From: Xanthomarina spongicola
GTDB lineage: Bacteria > Bacteroidota > Bacteroidia > Flavobacteriales > Flavobacteriaceae
Assembly: GCF_003148645.1 (NCBI RefSeq)
Contig: NZ_QGGP01000003.1
Coordinates: forward strand, 186,001 to 250,000
DNA length: 64,000 nt
Direction: 5' to 3'
In this document: in pieces, positions 19,435 through 29,043 of the stretch
Layout: every line of letters starts with the position of its first letter
Position numbering within the stretch: position 1 is the first letter of the stretch
Made by a program: the position numbers and the translations under genes
The notes under the pieces: generated by a model
The model's database searches: none
The model's input: only the letters and a program-made list of their open reading frames with translations
Told to the model about the DNA's origin: nothing

Positions 19435-20203
19435 TAAAATTCCATGTATTTAAGTTGGATATGGCATGATGTGCTGTTAAATCGAATTGCACAGGGACCA
19501 CAGAAATATAACCGTTTTCCAAAGCCCATTCGTCTGTATCTTTTCCATTGTCCAAATTCACAAATTTTCCAGTTAACCAATAATAATCTTTTCCTTGTGG
19601 CGTTTGACGTTTATCAAATTCCTCTTCCCAATTTGCTTTAGCCTGACGGCATATTTTAATGCCTTTAAGTTCTTTTTCAGGCAAATTAGGGAAATTGACA
19701 TTTAGTACCACGTTTTTAGGAATTCCATTTTCTAATGCATTTTTGGCAATATTTTTTACATATTTTTTTGAAGCATTAAAATTGGCATTGTAGTTATAAT
19801 CTAATAGTGAAAATCCAATAGCAGGAATTCCTTCTATTCCAGCTTCTAGTGCAGCACTCATAGTTCCAGAATATATTACATTTATAGAAGAATTAGAACC
19901 ATGGTTTATACCAGAAACACATAAATCTGGCCTTCTGTCCAATATTTCTTTTACTGCAAGTTTTACACAATCTGCAGGAGTTCCAGAACAGCTATATTCC
20001 TTTTGTTTGCCATTGTCTATAAACACACGCTCTAAATGTAGCATAGAGTTTATTGTAATAGCATGTCCCATGCCACTTTGTGGACTATCTGGAGCAACAA
20101 CAACAACATCTCCAAGTTCTAACATAACCTCAATTAAAGCTCTAATTCCAGGAGCAGTAATGCCATCATCGTTAGTTACTAAAATAAGTGGTCTTTTAGC
20201 CAT
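19427..20203 (-). CDS. surE: 5'/3'-nucleotidase SurE
   Basis: SurE hydrolyses nucleoside monophosphates using a divalent metal. The 258-residue protein begins with the family signature LVTNDDGITAPGIRAL (metal ligands Asp10/Asp11 in the NDDG motif). It continues with VVAPDSPQSGMGHAIT and a VSGINHGSNSSINVIYSGTMSAALEG-like segment (residues about 97-120, read here as SINHGSNS and SGTMSAALE parts). It heads a minus-strand operon with a small membrane protein, lpxB, an NlpC/P60 lipoprotein and comEC. Confidence 0.95.
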   Translation of the reverse strand: MAKRPLILVTNDDGITAPGIRALIEVMLELGDVVVVAPDSPQSGMGHAITINSMLHLERVFIDNGKQKEYSCSGTPADCVKLAVKEILDRRPDLCVSGINHGSNSSINVIYSGTMSAALEAGIEGIPAIGFSLLDYNYNANFNASKKYVKNIAKNALENGIPKNVVLNVNFPNLPEKELKGIKICRQAKANWEEEFDKRQTPQGKDYYWLTGKFVNLDNGKDTDEWALENGYISVVPVQFDLTAHHAISNLNTWNFND

Positions 20204-20280
20204 AAATAAAAATTAAATTAACATTGCTAAAATACATAATTTCCTACGTAACCCATTAATTTATCTGGTTTAACAAAAAA

Positions 20281-20299
20281 TTAGTATCAATTGATATTA
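20281..20299. promoter_or_regulatory. Palindrome between surE and prc
   Basis: The intergenic region contains TTAGTATCAATTGATATTA, whose 12-bp core TATCAATTGATA (20285-20296) is a perfect palindrome. It lies between two divergent genes, 78 bp from surE and 122 bp from prc, where an operator could sit. No regulator is identified, and 12-bp AT-rich palindromes can arise by chance. Confidence 0.25.
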
Positions 20300-20420
20300 T
20301 TGGCATAGTTTTTTCTTTAATTTAGTAAAATAAATTGAAATACTTTTTGAATTGTAGTTGCGTTTTATGTATTATTATAGCTCAAATCAAATTACTTCTA
20401 CAATACATTAATAAATTAAC

Positions 20421-22550
20421 ATGATAAGATTTATGAAAAGGAATTATAAGATTTTAATGTTAGTGCTTTTATTGGCATTCGCATCCTGCAGTTTTACAAC
20501 CAAAACGTTCCAAGATCCAGATAAAGATAAATTGCTAATACAAGTAATAACTTATGTACTTCAACGAGGTCATTTCGATCCTAAAGAGATTAATGATGAT
20601 TTTTCTGCTGAAGTATATGCAGATTATCTAGATCAATTAGATCCATTAAAAAGATATTTTTATAAATCTGATATTGAAGAATTTGAGAATTTCAAATTTC
20701 TTATAGATGATCAATTAAAAGAATACGACATTTCTTTTTTTAATTTAACTCATGAAAGACTGGTTCAAAGAATTGAAGAATCTAAAGCAATCTATAAAGA
20801 AGTTTTAGATAAACCTTTCGATTATTCTGTTGATGAAGAATTTAATTCAGATTATGAGAATATGGATTATGTTAAGAATAAAAAACAAATGAAAGATCGT
20901 TGGAGACAACAATTAAAGTTCTCAAATTTGGTTAATTATGACGATTTGATGATTGAACAAGAAAAAAGTGAAGAAAAGAAACCTTTAACACAAATTGAAG
21001 AAGAAGCTCGTGCAGAAACGTTAAAATCAATCGATTTATATTATAATGATTACATAGGTGACCTTGAAAGAAAAGATTGGTTCTCTATGTACATTAATTC
21101 CATAGTTGAAGAATTTGATCCACACACCAATTATTTTGCACCAGAAGATAAAGAAAACTTCAATCAGCAAATGTCTGGTAAATTAGAAGGTATTGGAGCT
21201 AGACTGCAAAAGCGTATGGACAATACGAAAATTGTAGAACTTATTTCTGGAGGTCCAGCTTGGCGTGGAAATGAATTAGAAGTTGGAGATATTATCATGA
21301 AAGTGCGTCAGGAAAAAGAAGAAGAGCCAGTAAATATTGTTGGTATGCGCTTAGACGATGCAATTAAACTTATTAAAGGACCAAAAGGAACAACGGTTGT
21401 TTTAACTGTTAAAAAAGTAGACGGAACAATTGAAGATATTAGCATTACAAGAGATGTAGTTGAAATTGAAGAAACTTATGCTAAATCATCTATTGTGGTA
21501 AAAGACGATAAAAGTTTTGGAGTTATTAATTTACCAAAATTCTATGTAGATTTTGAAGATTATAAGAGTAGAAATGCAGCTTCAGATATTAAACAAGAAA
21601 TAGAGCGTTTAAAAGCTGAAGGCATGGAAGGTCTGGTTTTAGATTTAAGAAATAATGGTGGAGGCTCACTTCCAGTTGTTGTAGATATTGCTGGAATGTT
21701 TATTAAAGATGGCCCAATAGTGCAAGTTAGAGCAACAGGAGAGCCTAAAGAAGTATTAAAAGATAAAGACAAATCTATTGTTTGGGATGGTCCTCTAGTA
21801 ATTTTAGTAAACGAATTATCTGCTTCAGCTTCAGAAATTTTAGCAGCTGCTATGCAAGATTACAAACGTGCCATTGTTATAGGTAGTAAACAAACTTATG
21901 GAAAAGGAACTGTTCAAAACTTTTTAGATTTGAACAATATGGTTCGTAATAATAAAAATGGCGATTTAGGAGCTTTAAAGTTAACAACTCAAAAATTTTA
22001 TAGAATTAATGGTGGCTCAACCCAATTAGAAGGTGTAAAGAGCGATGTTGTTGTTTTAGATAGATATAGTTTTATAGATATTGGCGAAAAAGATCAGGAA
22101 AATCCATTACCATGGGATAAAATAGAGGCTGTAGATTACACATTCTGGGATGGTTATTTTGATTATAATGAAACCATTGAAAACAGTACAAAAAGAATGA
22201 GTGATAATGAGCAATTAAAACTCATTGGTGAAAATGCGAAATGGATTAAAACAAAAATGGACGAAAATATTCATTCCTTAAATTATAATAAATATAAAGC
22301 TCAGTTAGATTTAAATGAAGAAGAAGCAAAACGTTTCGAAAAAATCTCTGATTATCAAACTAATCTAACTTTCAAGTCTTTACCTTATGAAGAAGAAATG
22401 TTTTTATCAGACACCATTTTAAAAGAAAAGAGAGATAGATGGCATAAAAGTTTAAGTCAGGATGTATATATTGAAGAAGCTATTAATGTGCTTGAAGATT
22501 TAAAAATGTCTTATTCCATTAAAAAAGTTGCTACTACAATCAAAGAATAA
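20421..22550 (+). CDS. prc: Tail-specific carboxy-terminal processing protease (S41)
   Basis: A 709-residue Prc/Tsp-type protease that degrades proteins from their C-termini in the periplasm. The N-terminus carries a lipobox (FASC, Cys near residue 23), so it is predicted to be a lipoprotein. A DUF3340-like helical region comes first. A PDZ domain lies at about 255-345 (GIGARLQ start, PAWRGNELEVGDII), then the S41 domain with FGVINLPKFY, LDLRNNGGGSLP, and the catalytic Ser and Lys in ELSASASEILAAAMQDYKRA and SKQTYGKGTVQ. A second ATG at 20433 would remove four residues and is equally plausible as start. The ABC permease gene follows after 6 bp. Confidence 0.93.
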   Translation: MIRFMKRNYKILMLVLLLAFASCSFTTKTFQDPDKDKLLIQVITYVLQRGHFDPKEINDDFSAEVYADYLDQLDPLKRYFYKSDIEEFENFKFLIDDQLKEYDISFFNLTHERLVQRIEESKAIYKEVLDKPFDYSVDEEFNSDYENMDYVKNKKQMKDRWRQQLKFSNLVNYDDLMIEQEKSEEKKPLTQIEEEARAETLKSIDLYYNDYIGDLERKDWFSMYINSIVEEFDPHTNYFAPEDKENFNQQMSGKLEGIGARLQKRMDNTKIVELISGGPAWRGNELEVGDIIMKVRQEKEEEPVNIVGMRLDDAIKLIKGPKGTTVVLTVKKVDGTIEDISITRDVVEIEETYAKSSIVVKDDKSFGVINLPKFYVDFEDYKSRNAASDIKQEIERLKAEGMEGLVLDLRNNGGGSLPVVVDIAGMFIKDGPIVQVRATGEPKEVLKDKDKSIVWDGPLVILVNELSASASEILAAAMQDYKRAIVIGSKQTYGKGTVQNFLDLNNMVRNNKNGDLGALKLTTQKFYRINGGSTQLEGVKSDVVVLDRYSFIDIGEKDQENPLPWDKIEAVDYTFWDGYFDYNETIENSTKRMSDNEQLKLIGENAKWIKTKMDENIHSLNYNKYKAQLDLNEEEAKRFEKISDYQTNLTFKSLPYEEEMFLSDTILKEKRDRWHKSLSQDVYIEEAINVLEDLKMSYSIKKVATTIKE

Positions 22551-22556
22551 TAATAA

Positions 22557-23651
22557 ATGAGTCAAAACTCAAGCTCATTAAGTCAATTAGCGCTCCAAAA
22601 ATTCAAACAAGATTTTTTGGGCGTTTTTAGCTTTTGGTTTATTGTTTTAGTAGGCGTCATTTCAGTTTTTGCATATGCATTTGCTCCAGATAATTCGCAG
22701 CATGCCAATCAGATGCATTTAGCCATTCATTCTAAAAAGCCAGGATTTAAAGTGCAAATGTTAATTTTGCCATCTTCCATAGAAAACAATCAAAGTTTTA
22801 TTGATAAGCTGTTTTTTGGAAAAAAAAATACAGAAACCGAAATTCCAATCTCAACTTATCAAATTACAGGTGAAACTTTATTTTATACCGAATATGCTTC
22901 AGATGGTCTTGAAGGAGCTGAAAAATCAATACATTTATCCAATTTTCAAGGAGTTAATGCAAGTTCTTTAATTCAAGAAAAAACATTCCTTTTCGGAACA
23001 GATAAATATGGACGCGATTTATTAAGTAGAATATTGGTTGGAGCAAGAATATCCTTTTTTATAGGTTTTGTTGCTGTTTTTATTTCTCTTGTCATTGGCA
23101 TTTTTATGGGAAGTATTGCTGGATATTTTGGTGGAAAAGTAGATGCTTTTATTATGTGGATTATTAATGTAACCTGGTCTATTCCAACATTATTACTAGT
23201 AATAGCAATTACTTTAGCTTTAGGCAAAGGTTTTTGGCAAGTGTTTATTGCAGTAGGTTTAACTATGTGGGTTGAAGTGGCCAGAGTTGTTCGAGGTCAA
23301 ATTATTAGCGTCAAAGAAATGCAATATGTAACAGCAGCAAGAGCTCTAGGGTTTAATGATTTTAGAATAATAACCAAACACATATTGCCAAATATTATGG
23401 CGCCAGTTATAGTTATTTCGGCAGCTAATTTTGCAGCAGCCATTTTAATTGAAAGTGGGCTTAGCTTTTTAGGAATAGGAGCTCAGCCACCAATGGCAAG
23501 TTGGGGAGCCATGATTAAAGATCATTATAATTATATTATTCTAGGAAAACCTTATTTAGCTTTAATTCCAGGGTTGTGTATTATGAGTTTGGTTATGGCA
23601 TTTATGCTTATTGGTAACGCCTTGCGTGATGCTTTAGATGTGAAGAGTTAA
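22557..23651 (+). CDS. ABC transporter permease, oligopeptide (OppC) type
   Basis: A 364-residue inner membrane subunit of a peptide/nickel-type ABC importer. It has an N-terminal segment (residues 22-45) and a periplasmic insert (about 46-150). The binding-protein-dependent permease domain starts near [17 protein letters not shown], a hallmark of OppC-like proteins. The EAA-type coupling loop is [22 protein letters not shown] at about 255-276. No ATPase, partner permease or binding protein gene is next to it, so its partners must be elsewhere, as is common in Flavobacteriia. Its stop codon overlaps that of convergent engB in a shared TTAA. Confidence 0.9.
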   Translation: MSQNSSSLSQLALQKFKQDFLGVFSFWFIVLVGVISVFAYAFAPDNSQHANQMHLAIHSKKPGFKVQMLILPSSIENNQSFIDKLFFGKKNTETEIPISTYQITGETLFYTEYASDGLEGAEKSIHLSNFQGVNASSLIQEKTFLFGTDKYGRDLLSRILVGARISFFIGFVAVFISLVIGIFMGSIAGYFGGKVDAFIMWIINVTWSIPTLLLVIAITLALGKGFWQVFIAVGLTMWVEVARVVRGQIISVKEMQYVTAARALGFNDFRIITKHILPNIMAPVIVISAANFAAAILIESGLSFLGIGAQPPMASWGAMIKDHYNYIILGKPYLALIPGLCIMSLVMAFMLIGNALRDALDVKS

Positions 23652-24253
23652 TTAATCTTCATATTATTATTTAAATCATCAATGTATTTTAAAACATTCT
23701 CTTTGCCAATATCTTTTGAAGAAGATGTAATAAAATAATTAGGCATCTCTTCCCAAGTTTCTAGAAGGATATTCTTATAATCTTCAATATGATTTTCTAT
23801 AGCTTTCGGTCTTAATTTATCTGCTTTTGTAAAAATGATTGAAAACGGAATGCCATTTTCGCCTAGCCATTGCATAAATTCTAAATCTATTGGTTGAGGT
23901 TTATGCCTTATATCTACTAAAACAAAAGCAGAAACTAATTGTTCTCGAAAACTAAAATATTGTGTGATAAATTTTTGAAATGTCTTTTTAGCACTTTTCG
24001 AAACTTTTGCGTAACCATAGCCAGGTAAATCTACCAAATACCAGCTATTATTTATAAGAAAATGATTAATAAGCTGTGTTTTTCCAGGTCTTCCAGACGT
24101 TTTAGCAAGACTTTTTCTGCTTGTAAGCATGTTTATAAGTGAAGACTTGCCAACATTACTTCTGCCAATAAATGCATATTCAGGAATAAGATTTTTTGGA
24201 CATTTAGCAACATCAGAATTGCTCATTACAAATTCTGCCGATTTTATTTCCAT
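23648..24253 (-). CDS. engB: Ribosome biogenesis GTPase EngB (YihA/YsxC)
   Basis: A 201-residue GTPase needed for assembly of the large ribosomal subunit. The GTP-binding motifs are complete: G1 [10 protein letters not shown] (about residue 31), the switch I segment RPGKTQ, G3 DLPGYGYA (about 76), G4 TKADK (about 142) and G5 TSSSKDIG. Length is standard. It is transcribed convergently to the ABC permease gene with a 4-bp overlap at the stops; the alpha/beta hydrolase gene lies 48 bp upstream on the same strand. Confidence 0.95.
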   Translation of the reverse strand: MEIKSAEFVMSNSDVAKCPKNLIPEYAFIGRSNVGKSSLINMLTSRKSLAKTSGRPGKTQLINHFLINNSWYLVDLPGYGYAKVSKSAKKTFQKFITQYFSFREQLVSAFVLVDIRHKPQPIDLEFMQWLGENGIPFSIIFTKADKLRPKAIENHIEDYKNILLETWEEMPNYFITSSSKDIGKENVLKYIDDLNNNMKIN

Positions 24254-24301
24254 AATAAATTTCTATGAAGGTTGGAATCTCTTTTTAAGGATTTTACTAT
24301 T

Positions 24302-25066
24302 TTAGAAACCTTTCTTATTAAGCCAGTTACTTAAAATTTCATTAAATTCGTCTGGATGTTCCATCATAGCTGCATGGCCACATTTGTCAATCCAAAACAA
24401 TTCAGAATCTGGTAATAATTCATTAAATTCTTCTGCTACTTCAGGAGGAGTAACAGTGTCATTTTTCCCCCAAATAATACAAGTAGGAGTTTTCATTTTA
24501 GGTAAATCTTTTGCCATATTGTGTCTAATAGCACTTTTAGCAATGGCAAGAGTTTTTATAAGTTTATTTCTATCGTTTACAGTTTCGTAAACTTCATCAA
24601 CAATCTCTTTTGTAGCTACTTCAGGATTGTAAAAAACATCTTGAGCTTTCTTTTTTATTACTTCGTAATCGCTTCGTTTCGTGTAACCTCCACCCATAGC
24701 ACTCTCATACAATCCTGAGCTTCCAGTTATTATTAAAGCTTTTACTTTTTTTGGATATTGTTTTGTATGGTATAACCCAATATGTCCACCTAAAGAATTT
24801 CCTAATAAAATAACTTCATCAAACCCTTTAAACTCTATAAATTCATGTAAATATTTAGCAAAACTTTTAACATTTGTCTTAAGTAAAGACATCGTGTAAA
24901 TAGGTAATTCAGGAATAATTACTTTGTAACCAATAGAGCTAAAGTGCTTAGTAACAGATTCAAAATTACTCAATCCACCCATTAATCCATGCAACACAAT
25001 TATTGGTGTGCCTTCTCCAACTTCAATATATCTATAATCTTTTTCCTTTTTTAATCTATGCGCCAT
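24302..25066 (-). CDS. Alpha/beta hydrolase
   Basis: A 254-residue cytoplasmic hydrolase with the canonical fold: oxyanion segment LHGLMGGLSNF (about residue 26), nucleophile elbow LLGNSLGGH (Ser near 93), acid in IIWGKNDTVTP (about 201) and His in KCGHAAMMEHP (about 230). The substrate cannot be told from sequence. Similar genes often lie next to mraZ and engB in Flavobacteriaceae. A full TATATTTG -7 box stands 27 bp upstream. Confidence 0.9.
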   Translation of the reverse strand: MAHRLKKEKDYRYIEVGEGTPIIVLHGLMGGLSNFESVTKHFSSIGYKVIIPELPIYTMSLLKTNVKSFAKYLHEFIEFKGFDEVILLGNSLGGHIGLYHTKQYPKKVKALIITGSSGLYESAMGGGYTKRSDYEVIKKKAQDVFYNPEVATKEIVDEVYETVNDRNKLIKTLAIAKSAIRHNMAKDLPKMKTPTCIIWGKNDTVTPPEVAEEFNELLPDSELFWIDKCGHAAMMEHPDEFNEILSNWLNKKGF

Positions 25067-25092
25067 TAATTGTTATGTCTTTACAATAAAAA

Positions 25093-25100
25093 CAAATATA
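25093..25100 (-). promoter_or_regulatory. -7 promoter element for the alpha/beta hydrolase gene
   Basis: The minus strand reads TATATTTG, an exact TAnnTTTG match, ending 27 bp before the ATG. The -33 region (about 25120) has no clear TTTG. Confidence 0.45.
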
Positions 25101-25282
25101 GTCAAATCATTCATAATATATCCATATTAATTTATTGGTGTTAGAAAGCTTTATTAATGAGATATCAACATTAGGTAAATAAGTTTATTTAAAAGTTATA
25201 ATCAATTGGTATTGAGTTTTTAGAGGCCTTAAATGTTATATAAAATCGAATTTAACATGCTGTTAATCGAAAATTTATCAAC

Positions 25283-25309
25283 AAAGTGGTAAAATGTGGT
25301 AAAATGTGG
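25283..25309 (+). promoter_or_regulatory. MraZ operator: three direct repeats
   Basis: Three heptamers, AAAGTGG, AATGTGG and AATGTGG, are separated by TAA each time, giving an exact 10-bp period. This matches the known MraZ operator layout (AAAGTG[T/G] with 3-base spacers, described in mollicutes, and 10-bp-spaced TGGG-type repeats in E. coli). The site ends 12 bp before a perfect -7 box and therefore covers the expected -33 region, as for a repressor acting on its own operon. Confidence 0.85.
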
Positions 25310-25321
25310 TATATTTTTCAA

Positions 25322-25329
25322 TATATTTG
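25322..25329 (+). promoter_or_regulatory. -7 promoter element of the dcw cluster
   Basis: TATATTTG matches TAnnTTTG exactly and lies 33 bp before the mraZ TTG start. The -33 position falls in the third MraZ repeat (GTGG in place of TTTG). Confidence 0.6.
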
Positions 25330-25361
25330 AAACTTAAACACAAAATTGAAAACCAAACCCT

Positions 25362-25829
25362 TTGAACTCATTAATAGGAACATACGAATGTAAAGTAGAT
25401 GCTAAAGGAAGGCTTATGCTTCCTGCTGCGTTAAAAAAGCAATTGTCTCCTGTTTTGCAAAATGGGTTTGTAATAAAACGAGCAGTTTTTCAGCCATGTT
25501 TGGAGTTGTATCCAATGGCGGAATGGGAAGCTTTGATGCAGAATGTTAATAAGCTTAATCGTTTTAAGAAAAAGAACAACGATTTTATTAGACGTTTTAC
25601 AGCAGGAGTTAAAGTTGTAGAGGTAGACGCTACAGGTCGATTATTAGTTCCAAAAGATTTAGTGGTTTTTGCAGATATCTCAAAAGAGATTGTGGTTTCG
25701 GCTGCAATTAACATTGTAGAGATTTGGGATAAAGATAAGTACGAACAAGCTATAGATGATGCAACAGGAGACTTTGCAGATTTAGCTGAAGATGTTATGG
25801 GACAAGACGATGAGCATGGAATATCATAA
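25362..25829 (+). CDS. mraZ: Division and cell wall cluster regulator MraZ
   Basis: MraZ is a DNA-binding protein with two AbrB-like swapped-hairpin domains that represses the dcw cluster. The 155-residue protein shows both DxKGR-type motifs: CKVDAKGRLMLP (about residue 10) and VVEVDATGRLLVPKDL (about 87). The start codon is TTG, chosen because NSLIGTYECK is the usual N-terminus and no in-frame ATG precedes the first domain. The operator repeats upstream support self-regulation. Its end overlaps rsmH. Confidence 0.93.
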   Translation: MNSLIGTYECKVDAKGRLMLPAALKKQLSPVLQNGFVIKRAVFQPCLELYPMAEWEALMQNVNKLNRFKKKNNDFIRRFTAGVKVVEVDATGRLLVPKDLVVFADISKEIVVSAAINIVEIWDKDKYEQAIDDATGDFADLAEDVMGQDDEHGIS

Positions 25830-26712
25830 TCCAGTTTTATTAAAAGAATCTGTTGATGGTTTAAATATTGTTGAAGATGGCGTGTATGTCGATGTCACCT
25901 TTGGTGGAGGAGGACATAGCAAAGAAATTTTGAAGAGGCTTGGAGATAAAGGAAGATTATTTGCGTTCGATCAAGATTCAGATGCTTTAGAAAACAAAAT
26001 TGAAGATGAACGATTTACCCTAATCCATGAAAATTTCAGATTTACAAAAAGGTTCTTAAGGTTTTATGGAATTAAAGAAGTTGATGGCATTTTAGCCGAT
26101 TTTGGAGTCTCTTCTCATCAATTCGATGTTGCTGAAAGGGGTTTCTCTACAAGGTTTGAAGCAGATTTAGATATGCGAATGAATCAACAAAGCAAACTGT
26201 CTGCATACCATGTGGTTAATGATTATGATGAAGAACAGCTTAAAAATGTGTTGTTGCAATATGGCGAATTAAGATCTGCACCTGCAATGGCAAGTGTTAT
26301 TGTTGCTAATCGAGAAGTAGAGCCAATAAAAACAAGTGATCAATTAAAAAAAGTATTAAGAAAATTTTTGCCACCAAAACACGAAAATAAAGTGTTGGCA
26401 CAAATATATCAAGCTATAAGAATTGAAGTAAATCAAGAAATAGAAGTTCTAAAAGAATTTCTGTTGCAAACACCAGACTTATTAAAAAAAGGAGGAAGAT
26501 TAAGTGTTATTTCTTATCACTCTCTAGAAGATAGACTGGTTAAAAGATTTATAAGAAATGGCATGTTTGAAGGAGAGCCAGAAAGAGATGTTTTTGGAAA
26601 TTTCGAAGTGCCATTAAAAAAAGTAGGTGGATTAATAGTGCCTAGTAAAGAAGAAATTAAAATAAATAATAGAGCAAGAAGTGCCAAATTAAGAATAGCA
26701 GAAAAGTTATAA
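25810..26712 (+). CDS. rsmH: 16S rRNA (cytosine-1402-N4)-methyltransferase RsmH
   Basis: RsmH methylates C1402 in the decoding centre of 16S rRNA. I set the start at the ATG at 25810 (M-S-M-E-Y-H-N-P-V); another ATG at 25816 is also possible, while 25792 would add six unrelated residues. The roughly 300-residue length is standard. Motifs include the SAM-binding VDVTFGGGGHSKEIL, DGILADFGVSSHQFD, and SYHSLEDRLVKRF near the C-terminus. The start lies inside the end of mraZ, so translation is coupled; ftsL begins directly after the stop with no gap. Confidence 0.95.
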   Translation: MSMEYHNPVLLKESVDGLNIVEDGVYVDVTFGGGGHSKEILKRLGDKGRLFAFDQDSDALENKIEDERFTLIHENFRFTKRFLRFYGIKEVDGILADFGVSSHQFDVAERGFSTRFEADLDMRMNQQSKLSAYHVVNDYDEEQLKNVLLQYGELRSAPAMASVIVANREVEPIKTSDQLKKVLRKFLPPKHENKVLAQIYQAIRIEVNQEIEVLKEFLLQTPDLLKKGGRLSVISYHSLEDRLVKRFIRNGMFEGEPERDVFGNFEVPLKKVGGLIVPSKEEIKINNRARSAKLRIAEKL

Positions 26713-27030
26713 ATGAAGAAAGGGATTTTAAACATATTAAAAGGAACATTTCTAGTTAATGATGATGCATTTAAGAATTGGCGCATGATTCTTTTTGTTT
26801 CTTCATTGGCATTTGTAATGATTGCTAGTTCGCATAGTGCAGATAAAAAAGTACATAAAATAGCCAGATTAAATAACGAAGCTAAAGAATTGCGTTCAGC
26901 ATTTGTAGATGGCAGGAAAAAACTCATGGAGCTCAAAAAAGAGTCAATGGTAGAACTGAAAATGAAAGAAAAAGGATTGGCCATTTCAGAGATACCACCA
27001 ACAAAAATTAAAGTTAAATCTCAAAATTAG
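26713..27030 (+). CDS. ftsL: FtsL-like division protein
   Basis: A 105-residue protein with a short cytoplasmic N-terminus, one membrane segment (about residues 30-47) and a periplasmic helix with heptad-like leucines and many charges, the layout of FtsL. In E. coli FtsL bridges FtsQ/FtsB to FtsW/FtsI. Sequence identity within this family is low, so the call rests on size, topology and its fixed place between rsmH and ftsI. Confidence 0.82.
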   Translation: MKKGILNILKGTFLVNDDAFKNWRMILFVSSLAFVMIASSHSADKKVHKIARLNNEAKELRSAFVDGRKKLMELKKESMVELKMKEKGLAISEIPPTKIKVKSQN

Positions 27031-27036
27031 TTCAGC

Positions 27037-29043
27037 TTGGCAGTAAACGAGAAGAACATATTAAACCGATTGTATTTTATAGCAGGATGTATGTTCATCT
27101 TCGCTCTAGCAGTTGTGTTTAAACTTTTGAGTATTCAGTTTGTTCAAGGAGATAAGTACAGAGAATTAGCAGATGAACGCACTATTAAAAACGTAGTGAT
27201 TCCTGCAAACAGAGGAAATGTGTATTCAATAAATGGAAATTTATTGGCAACATCCATTCCAAAATACGATATAAGAATCGATGCAATTACTCCTTCTACA
27301 GCAAGATTCGAAAAATACTTAAAGCCTTTATCAGATTCACTTTCAAAATATTCAGGAAAACCATCGTCTTATTATCAGAAAGAAATTAGAAAAGCTAGAG
27401 CTAATAAAAACAGATACTATCTTTTAGCAAGAGATATTGGCTATTCTGATTATATAAGAATTAGAAATTTCCCATTATTAAATCTTGGTGCTTATAAAGG
27501 AGGGCTTATTGTAGAGCAAACAACAAAAAGAGAGCATCCAATGGGAGGCGTTGCAGAACGTACCATTGGATATGAGCGATTCGATGAAGATGGAAATGTA
27601 ACCAGACCAGGAATTGATGGTGCTTATGGTATAAAGTACTTAAGAGGAACTGATGGTTTAAGGTTGAAACAGAAAATTGGTAAAGGACAATGGAAACCAA
27701 TTGCAGATTACAACCAAGTTGAACCAAGAGATGGATATGATTTATACACAACCATTAGTGTTAATATTCAAGATATAGCACATCATGCATTATTACAGCA
27801 GTTAGAGTATTATGAAGCTGATCATGGTTGTGTGGTAGTTATGGAAGTTGCTACTGGAGAAATTAGAGCAATTTCTAATTTAGGAAGAACAGAGAAAGGT
27901 AACTATTACGAGAAATTAAATTATGCTGTTGGTGAGTCTCACGAACCAGGATCTACGTTTAAAGTCATGGCGTTAATGGCTGCTTTAGAAGACAAGGTGG
28001 TAGATACATCTACCATAATAGACACAAGAAATGGTCGTAAAACATTTTATGGACGCGTTATAAACGATTCAAAACATGGAGGCTATGGTAAAATTTCAGC
28101 AGCAAGAACACTTGAAGTGTCTTCAAATATTGGATTGGCAACTATAATTGATGAGGCTTATTCTGAAAACCCAAAAAAATTCATTAATCGAATAAAAGGT
28201 TGGTCTTTAAACCAGCCACTTGGACTTCCAATTTTAGGTGAAGGTCAGCCAGTAATTCCAGAGCCTGGGCATAAATTATGGAGTAAAAATGCGTTGCCTT
28301 CAATGGCATATGGTTATAATTTAAGATTAACACCATTGCAAACATTAACGTTTTATAATGCCATAGCAAATAATGGCGTCATGGTAAAACCAACATTTAT
28401 TAAAGAAGTACGAGAATTAAATAAGCAGATAGAAACTTTTGATAGAGCGATTATTAATAATAAAATTTGTTCAGATAAAACTATAAAGGAAACACAAGAG
28501 ATTCTTAAAAATGTTGTAGTTCGTGGTACAGGAAGATCGTTGTACTCACCTTATTTCTCAATGTCTGGAAAAACTGGAACTGCAAAAACAGAATATTGGA
28601 TGGACGATTGGGAAGAAAATCCACGATATGTATCATCTTTTGCTGGTTATTTTCCAGCCGAAAACCCTAAATATTCTTGTATTGTAATTATTCATAAACC
28701 TAGTACTAAAAAAGGATATTATGGAGCAGATGTTTCTGGTCCTGTTTTTAAGCGAATTGCACAAAAAATATTTACAGACACACCAATTATAGATGAAGTT
28801 CAATCTTTAAAGGTAAAAGATGTAGAGGTTGAAGAAGAGTTTGATAGTTATTTTAAAACAGCCCAAACATATAAAACCATTATGCCAAATGTAGTTGGTT
28901 TGCCACTTATGGATGCATTAGCGCTTTTAGAAAACATGGGTTTAAAAGTACAATCTCAAGGTGTTGGAACAGTAAAGTCTCAATCTCTTGATAAAGGATT
29001 AAAAATAAAAAAGAATCAAACAGTTGTTATCCAAGCATCATGA
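27037..29043 (+). CDS. ftsI: Penicillin-binding protein FtsI with C-terminal PASTA domain
   Basis: The septal transpeptidase. The 668-residue protein has one N-terminal membrane segment (about 12-30), a PBP dimer domain (about 50-215) and a transpeptidase domain. Its active-site motifs are GSTFK (Ser306), SSN (about residue 366) and SGKTGTAK (Lys512). A PASTA domain occupies the last 57 residues (MPNVVGLPLMDAL onward), as in Bacteroidota and Gram-positive division PBPs but not in E. coli FtsI. The start is a TTG at 27037; the next ATG is inside the membrane segment. It overlaps murE by 4 bp. Confidence 0.95.
   Translation: MAVNEKNILNRLYFIAGCMFIFALAVVFKLLSIQFVQGDKYRELADERTIKNVVIPANRGNVYSINGNLLATSIPKYDIRIDAITPSTARFEKYLKPLSDSLSKYSGKPSSYYQKEIRKARANKNRYYLLARDIGYSDYIRIRNFPLLNLGAYKGGLIVEQTTKREHPMGGVAERTIGYERFDEDGNVTRPGIDGAYGIKYLRGTDGLRLKQKIGKGQWKPIADYNQVEPRDGYDLYTTISVNIQDIAHHALLQQLEYYEADHGCVVVMEVATGEIRAISNLGRTEKGNYYEKLNYAVGESHEPGSTFKVMALMAALEDKVVDTSTIIDTRNGRKTFYGRVINDSKHGGYGKISAARTLEVSSNIGLATIIDEAYSENPKKFINRIKGWSLNQPLGLPILGEGQPVIPEPGHKLWSKNALPSMAYGYNLRLTPLQTLTFYNAIANNGVMVKPTFIKEVRELNKQIETFDRAIINNKICSDKTIKETQEILKNVVVRGTGRSLYSPYFSMSGKTGTAKTEYWMDDWEENPRYVSSFAGYFPAENPKYSCIVIIHKPSTKKGYYGADVSGPVFKRIAQKIFTDTPIIDEVQSLKVKDVEVEEEFDSYFKTAQTYKTIMPNVVGLPLMDALALLENMGLKVQSQGVGTVKSQSLDKGLKIKKNQTVVIQAS

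Noticed and set aside
26517-26984. 155-codon minus-strand reading frame opposite rsmH/ftsL
   Set aside because: Hydrophobic antisense artefact across two well-supported genes.
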